Source: VBAS01 sp035318985
GTDB taxonomy: Bacteria; Bacteroidota; Bacteroidia; Chitinophagales; Chitinophagaceae
DNA: 64,000 nt
NCBI GenBank assembly: GCA_035318985.1
Contig: DATHDP010000041.1
Span: 1 to 64,000, forward strand
Reading direction: 5' to 3'
A program made the position numbers and the translations under genes. Positions within the stretch are counted from its first letter, which is position 1, and each line of letters starts with the position of its first letter. The notes under the pieces are model-generated. The model saw only the letters and a list, made by a program, of their open reading frames with translations. It searched no databases and had not been told where the DNA came from. This document shows positions 43,836 through 51,904 of this stretch, piece by piece.

Positions 43836-45542
43836 ATGACTGATTTTAATATTCTTGGAAAAGGAATCTCTGGAAATACTTATGATGCTATTGTTATTGG
43901 CTCAGGGATCACCGGTGGTATTGCCGCAAAGGAATTAACTGAAGCAGGGCTTAAAGTTCTCGTACTTGAACGTGGAAGAATGGTAGAGCATATTAAAGAT
44001 TATCCTACAGCGCTGACAGATCCATGGGAATTTAAATTGCGAAACCTTGTAAGCCTTGAAGAACAAAAACATTACGAAGTACAGAAATCGATCTATTTGT
44101 TTGGAGAAGATAGTAAACATTTTTTAGTAAAAGACAGCGAGCATCCATATATACAGGATAAACCTTTTACCTGGCATCGCGGATACCAGGTCGGAGGCCG
44201 TTCCTTGTTATGGTCAAAGCATTGTTATCGCTTAAGTGACCTGGATTTCGAAGCCAATATGAAAGAAGGAATTGGTATTGATTGGCCGATAAGATATAAA
44301 GACATTGAGCCATGGTATGATAAAATTGAATCATACGTTGGTATCAGTGGCAGTCGTGATGGAATAGCTAATCTGCCTGATGGACATTATTTACCTCCAT
44401 TCGAGATGAATGCTTTTGAAAAACACATTAAAGAAAGATTGAGAAATTCTTTTGACGGTCGTGATCTCATTATTGGTAGAATGGCAATCCTTACACAAGA
44501 TCATAACGGAAGGAAAAGATGCCATGGAAGGAATCTTTGTTATCGTGGCTGTATTTTTGGCGCACCTTATAGCAGCAATTCAGCTTCTTTACCCGATGCT
44601 GCGAAAACGGGTAATCTTACACTTCGTCCATTCTCAGTAGTTGAAAGTCTAATCTATGATAATAAAACACAAAAACTAAAAGGTGTAAGAGTGATCGATT
44701 CAGAGACTAATCAAAGCCTTGAATTTTTTGCTAAGCTTGTATTTCTTAATGCGTCCACTTTAGGAAGCACACAAATATTATTACAATCAAAGACAAAAGA
44801 GTTCCCGAATGGAATGGCGAATTCAAGCGGTGTGCTTGGACATTATTTAATGGATCATCATGCTTATGTCGGCGCTGTTGGTGGTTACAGTGGATTAAAA
44901 GATAGTTTTTATTATGGTGAAAGACCTGCCAGTGTGTATGTGCCGAGGTTCAGAAATCTAAAACAAAATGATCAGCCTTATCTGCGTGGTTTTGGTTTTG
45001 AAAATTATACCAGCCGCAGTGATTGGACAAGAGGGTTTTCAGGAGCAGGCGTTGGGGCTGATTGGAAAGAAAGTATGACAAAGCCCGGCGAATGGAATGC
45101 TTATTTTGAAGCATATGGTGAGACATTACCTGAATATAAAAATCAAGTGACGCTGAGTGAAGATCAAAAAGACAAATGGGGATTGCCATTGCTGAAGATA
45201 TCTATGGAGTATGGTGAAAACGAGAAGAAGATGCGTGTTGATATGCAACAATCAGCTGTAGAAATGTTGAAAGCTGCTGAACTCGATTGGGTAGAACCAT
45301 TCGATCGTCATCCAACACCCGGTACTGTTATTCATGAAATGGGGACTGCACGAATGGGCAATGATCCAAAAACATCAGTGCTCAATAAATGGAACCAGGC
45401 ACATGATATTGCTAATTTGTTTGTAACTGATGGAGCTTGCATGGATTCATCAGCTTGTCAAAACCCATCTCTTACTTATATGTCTCTTACTGCCCGTGCA
45501 TGTGATTATGCAGTAAAAGAAATGAAGAAAGGAAATATTTAA
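43836..45542 (+). CDS. GMC family FAD oxidoreductase (membrane sugar dehydrogenase large subunit type)
   Basis: 568 residues. The FAD-binding dinucleotide fold IVIGSGITGGIAAKELTEAG is near residue 20, and VLERGR follows. The middle has GGRSLLWSKHCYRLSD, the isoalloxazine region. The C-terminal signature HEMGTARMG carries the likely catalytic His, followed by NLFVTDGACMDSSACQNPSLTYMSLTARACDYA. No signal peptide is seen, in keeping with piggy-back Tat export with its small subunit. It oxidises a sugar or sugar alcohol, passing electrons to a carrier. A cytochrome subunit is not adjacent. Confidence 0.93.
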   Translation: MTDFNILGKGISGNTYDAIVIGSGITGGIAAKELTEAGLKVLVLERGRMVEHIKDYPTALTDPWEFKLRNLVSLEEQKHYEVQKSIYLFGEDSKHFLVKDSEHPYIQDKPFTWHRGYQVGGRSLLWSKHCYRLSDLDFEANMKEGIGIDWPIRYKDIEPWYDKIESYVGISGSRDGIANLPDGHYLPPFEMNAFEKHIKERLRNSFDGRDLIIGRMAILTQDHNGRKRCHGRNLCYRGCIFGAPYSSNSASLPDAAKTGNLTLRPFSVVESLIYDNKTQKLKGVRVIDSETNQSLEFFAKLVFLNASTLGSTQILLQSKTKEFPNGMANSSGVLGHYLMDHHAYVGAVGGYSGLKDSFYYGERPASVYVPRFRNLKQNDQPYLRGFGFENYTSRSDWTRGFSGAGVGADWKESMTKPGEWNAYFEAYGETLPEYKNQVTLSEDQKDKWGLPLLKISMEYGENEKKMRVDMQQSAVEMLKAAELDWVEPFDRHPTPGTVIHEMGTARMGNDPKTSVLNKWNQAHDIANLFVTDGACMDSSACQNPSLTYMSLTARACDYAVKEMKKGNI

Positions 45543-45575
45543 TATAAAATATTTTAATCTCAAGATCGAATCAAA

Positions 45576-45881
45576 GTGGGAAAATTTGAATTTGCAATAG
45601 TATCAGGAAAACAATCTAAAATTTTACCTTATCCTTATATCTATATTGAAAAAGATGGGTCTTATCGTGAATTGAGTAAGAGTGAATGTGAATATCTAGA
45701 AATGAAATTTCATCCAAATGATGGAACAAGGCCATACGTAAAATCGAGATATACGGAAAAAACGCCGGATGGTGACATCAGTGGATTTTTATCAAGAAAA
45801 AAATACAATGAACATTTCTACTTAGGAGGGGAGAAAAAGTCAATAGTAGAAGTATTAAAAAAAATATTCGGATTAAAATAG
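45576..45881 (+). CDS. Small hypothetical protein
   Basis: 101 residues starting at GTG 45576. The sequence is rich in Lys, Glu and aromatic residues, with MGKFEFAIVSGKQSKILPYP, an IEKDGSYRELSKSECEYLEMKF block and a basic C-terminus. No signal peptide or membrane helix is seen, and no family is recognised. It follows the GMC gene by 33 bases and precedes the convergent pcm gene. It could be an accessory or recently acquired gene. Confidence 0.55.
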   Translation: MGKFEFAIVSGKQSKILPYPYIYIEKDGSYRELSKSECEYLEMKFHPNDGTRPYVKSRYTEKTPDGDISGFLSRKKYNEHFYLGGEKKSIVEVLKKIFGLK

Positions 45882-45977
45882 GACGGAAAGTTCTTTAGAC
45901 AGCCATGGTATGTAATAACGAATTTACTGCGATGTGGATAGACTCAAAAGCCGTAAATGTGTCACATTGATTTCAAT

Positions 45978-46631
45978 CTACTTCTTCCCCTCCACCATCG
46001 GAACAAAAGAAAAATTATCAAACACTTCTTCTTTGATCGCACCTCTTTCGAGTTTGGTGACTCGTTTCATTTGCTGAACATCGCCGGCACCAAGAGGTAA
46101 TACCATCATGCCGCCGGGTTTTAACTGGTCAATTAGCTTTTGAGGAATTTCCGGAGCCGCAGCAGTAATTAGCACTTTATCAAATGGCGCATAGGTTGGC
46201 AATCCTTCATATCCATCGCCATAAAAGAATTTGATATTCGGATATTTTTTTAAAAAAGAAAACGCTTTGTTAGAATCAAATAATTTTTTCTGCCTTTCAA
46301 TGGTGTAAACCTGGGCGCCTAATTCTGCTAAAACACAGGCCTGGTAAACACTGCCGGTTCCTATCTCCAAAACTTTTTCAAAAGGTTTTAGCTGTAGCAA
46401 AAAACTTTGATAAGCGACCGTATAAGGTTGTGAAATAGTTTGTCCCTCTCCTATTGGAAAAGCCCTGTCTTCATAGGCCACATCATCAAATGCTGAATCA
46501 AGAAAAAAATGGCGGGGTATTTTGATAATTGCTTCAAGTATCCTATCATCTGTGATCCCTTTATTGCGAATGACATCGGTCAACTTTTTCCTCAGTCCCT
46601 TGTGCCGGTATGTATCTTCAGTTGGTCTCAT
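45978..46631 (-). CDS. pcm: Protein-L-isoaspartate O-methyltransferase
   Basis: 217 residues. PCMT repairs isoaspartyl residues with SAM in the cytoplasm. Motifs are IPRHFFL, FPIGEGQTISQPYTVA with the Ser/Thr substrate loop, VLEIGTGSVYQA (motif I), VYTIERQKKLF, and FDKVLITAAAPEIP. Motif I reads GTGSVYQ where GTGSGYQ is more usual, a Gly-to-Val change at the SAM loop. The C-terminal VLPLG and FVPMV blocks are present. Family is firm; activity is likely but the motif is slightly atypical. Confidence 0.92.
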   Translation of the reverse strand: MRPTEDTYRHKGLRKKLTDVIRNKGITDDRILEAIIKIPRHFFLDSAFDDVAYEDRAFPIGEGQTISQPYTVAYQSFLLQLKPFEKVLEIGTGSVYQACVLAELGAQVYTIERQKKLFDSNKAFSFLKKYPNIKFFYGDGYEGLPTYAPFDKVLITAAAPEIPQKLIDQLKPGGMMVLPLGAGDVQQMKRVTKLERGAIKEEVFDNFSFVPMVEGKK

Positions 46632-46941
46632 AAAGATGTGAAGATAATGGCTTTGAAAATTTTTTCAACATCGCATTTCATTCGTATCTTTTTGGCCCAT
46701 TTTAAAACAACAAAGTGACTATCCACATATAGCAACCTTATAATTATAATGGAACCACATAGTCACATAGTACACAATAGGAGGAAACACATAGGTTTCT
46801 ATGTGAAATCCTATGTTTCTATGTTCCTATGTGGTAAAAATATCTGTATGGTTGAGTCAAACGGATAGTCATAACAATAAAATTGCTGCCAATACTTATC
46901 AGTCTTATATTGAGAAGTAAAAACAAAACAAATAAAAAAAT
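46632..46941. other. Intergenic region (310 bases) with CACATAG-type inverted repeat
   Basis: No coding potential is evident between pcm and the Gfo/Idh/MocA gene, which are divergently transcribed. The main content is the inverted repeat at 46753-46835 (listed separately). The last ~100 bases before the oxidoreductase ATG show no clear promoter. Confidence 0.7.
46753..46835. repeat. Inverted repeat built from CACATAG/CTATGTG words
   Basis: ACCACATAG at 46754-46762 is mirrored by CTATGTGGT at 46827-46835. Several further CACATAG and CTATGTT words lie between, so the region can form a long imperfect hairpin. It resembles interspersed repeats of Bacteroidota. Confidence 0.65.
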
Positions 46942-48135
46942 ATGAAAAGGATCGCAATGCTTGGCTCTGGATTTATCGGCAGGTTCTATGCTGATGCGCT
47001 GCAAGGTTATCGCAGCAAAGACAAAGTGGTAAGTGTTTATTCACGTCGCGAAGAATCGGCAAAAAAATTTGCACAGGATTATAACTGCGAACACTGGACA
47101 TTGAATATGGAAGAATCGATCGCTCATCCGAATGTGGATGTTGTTTGCATCTCTTTGCCAAACAATTTACATGAAGCAGCAGTAATGCTTTGTTGCAAAC
47201 ATAAAAAAGCGGTGATCACAACAAAACCTTTAGGAAGAAATGCAGAAGAAGCAAAGCGAATGTTGGAAGCAGTTGAAAAAGCCGGAATCTTTAATGGGTA
47301 CCTGGAAGATCTCGTTTATACACCCAAATTTTTAAAAGCATCTGAAAGTGTAAAGAACGGTGCATTAGGCAGAATACTTTGGGCGAAATCAAGAGAAACA
47401 CATCCCGGCCCGCATAGTGATTGGTTTTGGGATATTGAACAAGCGGGAGGCGGTTGTATCCTTGATCTTGGTTGTCATTGCGTAGAAATAACAAGAAGCT
47501 ATATTGGGAAAGATATAAAACCGATTGAAGTGATGTGCTGGGCCGATACGCAGGTAAAACCGATCGATGCGGAAGATCATGCGATCGGTTTGGTGAAATA
47601 TGAGAATGGATCTATCGGACAGTTTGAAGTAAGCTGGACATTTCGCGGTGGTTTGGATCTGCGTGATGAAGTGATGGGAACGGAAGGAACTATTTGGATA
47701 AATAGTTTTTTAAGAACAGGTTTTGAAATGTTCACGACGGGTAAAGGTGCCGATTATGTTTCTGAAAAAGCGGAGAGCAATACCGGTTGGTTATTTCCTG
47801 TCGGTGATGAATTAAATGAACTTGGTTATAATCACATGTTCATGGATATGTTCAATGCCATGGAAAAAAATAAAGCGCCAAAAGAAACTTTTTATGATGG
47901 CTATGTGGTGAATTGTATTTTGGATGCAGCTTATCGTTCTGCAAAAACAAAACTATGGGAACCTGTGAAATTGGATATTTGGAGAGGAAGAACCGGAGTA
48001 ACAAAAGAGAGTCATTTAACAGAGTATGATAGTGAAAACTATTTGGTAAAAGAAGAAATGACACATTACGGCGCTAAGAAAGTTATTTTAAAAAATAAAA
48101 AGAGCGGAAAGATCACGGAGAAGGTTCTTGAATAA
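46942..48135 (+). CDS. Gfo/Idh/MocA family oxidoreductase
   Basis: 397 residues. The N-terminal Rossmann fold starts at MLGSGFIGRFYADAL. ISLPNNLHEAAVMLCCKHKKAVITTKPLGRNAEEAKRM contains the catalytic Lys region; the usual EKP reads TKP here. The C-terminal domain has WDIEQAGGGCILDLGCHCVEI, typical of sugar or inositol dehydrogenases. No signal peptide is seen, so it is cytoplasmic. It oxidises a sugar hydroxyl with NAD(P), or acts as a dehydratase; the substrate is unknown. It is the first gene downstream of the long repeat region. Confidence 0.9.
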   Translation: MKRIAMLGSGFIGRFYADALQGYRSKDKVVSVYSRREESAKKFAQDYNCEHWTLNMEESIAHPNVDVVCISLPNNLHEAAVMLCCKHKKAVITTKPLGRNAEEAKRMLEAVEKAGIFNGYLEDLVYTPKFLKASESVKNGALGRILWAKSRETHPGPHSDWFWDIEQAGGGCILDLGCHCVEITRSYIGKDIKPIEVMCWADTQVKPIDAEDHAIGLVKYENGSIGQFEVSWTFRGGLDLRDEVMGTEGTIWINSFLRTGFEMFTTGKGADYVSEKAESNTGWLFPVGDELNELGYNHMFMDMFNAMEKNKAPKETFYDGYVVNCILDAAYRSAKTKLWEPVKLDIWRGRTGVTKESHLTEYDSENYLVKEEMTHYGAKKVILKNKKSGKITEKVLE

Positions 48136-48149
48136 ACAATTACATTAAA

Positions 48150-48225
48150 ACTCAGGGAGACAAGTACACAAGGGTTCACAGAAATATCTGTGTTACTCAC
48201 TCCTTAGCTCTGTGTTGGGAAAATA
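48150..48225. repeat. Inter-gene stretch with CACAG/CTGTG mini-palindrome
   Basis: Between the oxidoreductase and methyltransferase genes, CACAG and CTGTG flank AAATAT (48179-48194), and a CTCTGTGTT word recurs downstream. It looks like another interspersed non-coding repeat; function unknown. Confidence 0.4.
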
Positions 48226-48251
48226 AACTCAAATTTGATAACCAAATATTG

Positions 48252-49055
48252 ATGATGGAAAAAACAGCAGCATTTGCAGGAAGTGTACCTGCCAACTATG
48301 AACAATATCTTGGGCCCTTCTTATTTGAGCCTTATGCTCTTGATCTTGTTTCCCGTTTGCAGGATAAAAAATATCCTGACATACTGGAGATCGCTTGCGG
48401 TACAGGTCGTGTAACAGCTCATCTTGCTAAGTCAGTAAAGCATGATACATTAACTGCTACTGATCTCAATCCTGATATGATCACAGTAGCAAAAGTTAAT
48501 GTTCATGACGAAAAAATTAAATGGATGCCAGCTGACGCAATGCAGCTTCCTTTTGATGATGACTCATTTGATCTTGTAGTGATGCAATTTGGGATCATGT
48601 TTTTTCCGGATAAAGAAAAAGGATTGAAAGAAGCCTATAGAGTTTTAAGGCATGGAGGAAAACTAATTTTTAGTACATGGAATAAAGTAGAAACCGTTAA
48701 AGCTATACATGAAGGACGGGTGGTTATTGAAAGTTATTTCGGAGATGATCCGCCAAAATTTTACAGTGTGCCGTTTTCAATGTATGATGACAGAGAACTA
48801 ACTACCATTGCAAGGCGTGCAGGATTTAAAAGTATTACAACAACATTGGTTAAAAAAGAAGGTTTTAGTCCTTCCGCAAGTGATCTTGCTAAAGGAATTG
48901 TGGAAGGCAATCCCGTTTATATGGCAATATTGGAAAGAGATGCTTCTCTTGTAAATGTTATTAAGGATCATGTACAAAAAGTGCTTACGGAAAAATTTGG
49001 TGCTAAAGATCTCAGGAGTCCTTTGGAAGCATGGGTGGCGGAAGGAGTAAAGTAA
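48252..49055 (+). CDS. Class I SAM-dependent methyltransferase (UbiE-like)
   Basis: 267 residues from ATG 48252. Motif I LEIACGTGRVTAHLA and motif II ATDLNPDMITVAK are present, with the UbiE-type block FDLVVMQFGIMFFPDKEKGLKEAYRVLRHGGKL. Length and pattern fit small-molecule C- or O-methyltransferases. The substrate is unknown. Its 3' end overlaps the upstream leader of the following quinoprotein reading frame, so the two may share a transcript. Confidence 0.87.
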   Translation: MMEKTAAFAGSVPANYEQYLGPFLFEPYALDLVSRLQDKKYPDILEIACGTGRVTAHLAKSVKHDTLTATDLNPDMITVAKVNVHDEKIKWMPADAMQLPFDDDSFDLVVMQFGIMFFPDKEKGLKEAYRVLRHGGKLIFSTWNKVETVKAIHEGRVVIESYFGDDPPKFYSVPFSMYDDRELTTIARRAGFKSITTTLVKKEGFSPSASDLAKGIVEGNPVYMAILERDASLVNVIKDHVQKVLTEKFGAKDLRSPLEAWVAEGVK

Positions 49056-49069
49056 AAATCAAAAGTAAA

Positions 49070-51217
49070 ATGAGATACGCTCTTCTTCTTTCATTTCTAT
49101 TTTTCATTGCATCATGTTCTCAAAATGAAAAAGAATACAACACCTGGAATAACTATGGTGGCAGCAAAGAAAATATTCATTATTCTTCTTTAACGGAAAT
49201 TGATACCAGCAATGTAAGCCAGTTACAGCCGGCATGGATATTTAATACCGGCGATGCTGATACGGTAAAGAATTCACAGATACAATGCAATCCTATTATT
49301 GTTGATTCAATAATGTATGTGACCTCTCCTACCCTCAAACTTTTTGCATTACATGCGGGCACCGGGCAAAAAATATGGGAGTTCGATCCTGATTCAATGT
49401 CTCTGAATTTTGTTTTAAATAATAGTCGTGGTGTTACTTATTGGACAGATGGAAAAAATGACAAACGAATTTTTTATGTAGCCAGTTCTTACCTGCATTG
49501 TATTGATGCAACAAATGGGCAATTGGTAAGAAGTTTTGGTGACAGCGGGTTAGTTGATCTGCATAAAGATTTGGGGCGTGAAGTGCAGGACCTTTTTGTT
49601 ACAGCTACATCGCCGGGAATTATTTATAAAGATCTTTATATACTTGGTTCAAGAGTGGATGAAGGCGCAGCAGCAGCACCCGGCCATATCCGTGCATTTG
49701 ATGTGAGGACAGGTAAGCTTCGATGGATATTTCATACTATTCCCCAACCCGGTGAAGCTGGTTATGAAACCTGGGAGGATCCGGAAGCATATAAACATAT
49801 TGGTGGCGCTAATAGCTGGAGTGGTTTTACACTTGATGAAGAGAAAGGGATTTTATTTGCTCCAACTGGTTCTTCTTCTTATGATTTTTATGGTGGTAAA
49901 AGAAAAGGCCAGAACTTATTTGCCAATTGTTTACTTGCTTTAGATGCGGAAACAGGAAAACGCAAATGGCATTTTCAATTTATACATCATGATCTATGGG
50001 ACTGGGATCTGCCTGCTCCACCTGTATTAGTTACAATTGAAAAAGACGGGAAGAAGATCGATGCAGTGGCGCAAACAACAAAGCATGGGATGGTTTGGTT
50101 GTTTGATAGGGAATCAGGAAAACCGGTTTACCCGATAAATGAAATGCAGGTTGATACTAACACAGAGTTAATTGGTGAAAAAGTCTGGCCATCACAACCA
50201 ATACCAACTTTTATTAAACCATTTGTAAGGCAAAGTTTTTCTGCAAATGATATCAATCCTTACTTACCAGATTCATCAATTGCAAAATTGAAAAAAGACC
50301 TGGAAGGTTATCGTTATGGAAAAATGTTTATTCCTCCCGGTAAGAAACCCGCAGTTGAACTGCCAGGCTTTGACGGTGGTGCTGAATGGGGCGGCCCATC
50401 TTATGATCCGCAAACAGGTTTGCTTTATGTAAATGCAAATGAAATGGGATGGGTTGTGACCATGCGTGATGTCGCTTCGGAACCACCAAGAAAAGAAAAT
50501 TATGGACAAGCTGGCGTTCGGCTTTATCAAAAATATTGTATCAGTTGTCATGGCGCCGATAGAAAAGGTACCGGAAATTTTCCAACTCTAATTAATATAC
50601 AGGAAAGGTATCACGATGCAGATATCATGTCATTGCTTTCTGCCGGGCGGCGAATGATGCCATCATTTAATTATATAACTAAAGAAGAAAAAGAAGCGAT
50701 CGTTTCTTATATTCTTGATTCAAAAAAAGATCAGCTAAAGGATTTTATGCGTTCTGCACAACCACAGGATGCTTATAGAAATGTTCCATATGCTATGACA
50801 GGTTATAATAAATTTTTAAGTCCGGAAGGTTATCCTGCAATTGCACCACCATGGGGAACCATCACTGCTATTAATTTGAATAGCGGTGAACATGTTTGGA
50901 AAACAACACTTGGAGAATATCCTGAACTAAAAGAAAAGGGAATCCCACCAACTGGGACTGAAAATTATGGTGGACCTGTTGTAACCGCTGGCGGCTTATT
51001 ATTTATTGCGGCTTCCCGGGACGGAATGATAAGAGCATATAATAAGGTCAATGGGAAATTATTATGGGAATATGAATTGCCGTCGCCCGGTTTTGCCACA
51101 CCATCTGTTTATGAAGTAAATGGAAAACAGTTTTTGGTTATTGCCTGCGGTGGTGGAAAGTTAGGGACGAGATCGGGAGATGCTTATATAGCTTTTGCTT
51201 TACCTGGTAAAAAATAA
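49070..51217 (+). CDS. PQQ-dependent dehydrogenase with inserted cytochrome c domain
   Basis: About 715 residues. ATG at 49070 gives a lipoprotein-type signal (ALLLSFLFFIASC); upstream in-frame codons overlap the methyltransferase gene. It is an eight-bladed quinoprotein propeller for oxidising sugars or alcohols. W-motifs include WIFNTGDADTVKNSQIQCNP, WEFDPDS, GGANSWSGFTLDEEKGILFAPTGS and HHDLWDWDLPAPPVLV. A cytochrome c motif CISCHG (Cys490, Cys493, His494) with RRMMPSF as likely Met ligand lies between late blades, and propeller strands resume to the end. Electrons likely pass PQQ to heme within one chain. Substrate unknown. Confidence 0.9.
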   Translation: MRYALLLSFLFFIASCSQNEKEYNTWNNYGGSKENIHYSSLTEIDTSNVSQLQPAWIFNTGDADTVKNSQIQCNPIIVDSIMYVTSPTLKLFALHAGTGQKIWEFDPDSMSLNFVLNNSRGVTYWTDGKNDKRIFYVASSYLHCIDATNGQLVRSFGDSGLVDLHKDLGREVQDLFVTATSPGIIYKDLYILGSRVDEGAAAAPGHIRAFDVRTGKLRWIFHTIPQPGEAGYETWEDPEAYKHIGGANSWSGFTLDEEKGILFAPTGSSSYDFYGGKRKGQNLFANCLLALDAETGKRKWHFQFIHHDLWDWDLPAPPVLVTIEKDGKKIDAVAQTTKHGMVWLFDRESGKPVYPINEMQVDTNTELIGEKVWPSQPIPTFIKPFVRQSFSANDINPYLPDSSIAKLKKDLEGYRYGKMFIPPGKKPAVELPGFDGGAEWGGPSYDPQTGLLYVNANEMGWVVTMRDVASEPPRKENYGQAGVRLYQKYCISCHGADRKGTGNFPTLINIQERYHDADIMSLLSAGRRMMPSFNYITKEEKEAIVSYILDSKKDQLKDFMRSAQPQDAYRNVPYAMTGYNKFLSPEGYPAIAPPWGTITAINLNSGEHVWKTTLGEYPELKEKGIPPTGTENYGGPVVTAGGLLFIAASRDGMIRAYNKVNGKLLWEYELPSPGFATPSVYEVNGKQFLVIACGGGKLGTRSGDAYIAFALPGKK

Positions 51218-51218
51218 T

Positions 51219-51635
51219 TTATAAAAGAGGCCTGATACTTCTTGCTGCTTTTCTTTCTGCAATAAAAATAGCGGTAAGTATTGTAATAAGCACAAGGCTG
51301 TACTCAATTCCATTTAATGATCTTTCAATAATACTCCATCCATTTTCGCTGTGAACGATCACGATACCTGTAATAAGTATGATCATTTCACCAATGCAAA
51401 AAATCCTTACAAAAAAGCGGAGGAACATCAGTATACCACCCACTAATTCAAATAAAGTAACAGCCCACGCCAGGTAAAAACTAAACGGGAAACCTTTGTC
51501 ATGTAAAAAATCACCAAAACCGGGAAGTGTATTATTGTAAATTCTTACTCCTGCATGAAGCAAAAAAACAATACCCATCATCATTCGTAGCGCAGCAATG
51601 GAATAAGTAGGTTTGAACAGGTTGTCTATATTCAT
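51219..51635 (-). CDS. DoxX family membrane protein
   Basis: 138 residues with four membrane helices and the DoxX-type core (SIAALRMMMGIVFLLHAGVRIY, GFPFSFYLAWAVTLFELVGGILMFL, FFVRIFCIGEMIILITGIVIVH). DoxX relatives associate with thiosulfate or other quinone-linked oxidation, but most are of unknown role. It lies one base beyond the convergent quinoprotein gene and, on the minus strand, just downstream of a 60-residue membrane protein gene. Confidence 0.87.
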   Translation of the reverse strand: MNIDNLFKPTYSIAALRMMMGIVFLLHAGVRIYNNTLPGFGDFLHDKGFPFSFYLAWAVTLFELVGGILMFLRFFVRIFCIGEMIILITGIVIVHSENGWSIIERSLNGIEYSLVLITILTAIFIAERKAARSIRPLL

Positions 51636-51637
51636 TC

Positions 51638-51820
51638 TTAGTTCAAATGCTTTTTGCCAAAGAAATATATTAAGGCAAGATAAAGTCCAACGGCGATAAC
51701 AAAAGAAATGATCACAGATGTATCATTCAGACCTCTGTGCTTTTGTATCAGGAATTGATCAACGAGGTTGTAAAGCAAAACAACGATCAGAACTGTTATA
51801 ATTCTTTGTTTTTCCTTCAT
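51638..51820 (-). CDS. Small membrane protein (60 residues)
   Basis: The product has a basic N-terminus (MKEKQR) and two hydrophobic segments (IITVLIVVLLYNLVDQFLI and VIISFVIAVGLYLALIYFF), ending FGKKHLN. The gap to the DoxX gene is two bases, supporting a real gene and a shared transcript. No family is recognised. Confidence 0.6.
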   Translation of the reverse strand: MKEKQRIITVLIVVLLYNLVDQFLIQKHRGLNDTSVIISFVIAVGLYLALIYFFGKKHLN

Positions 51821-51904
51821 GGTGGTAAACTAAAATTACAAAATGTTCGGCAGCAAAGGGGTGCAATTGCTTAACATTTGGTTAATCGAAAATAAAGATC
51901 AATT

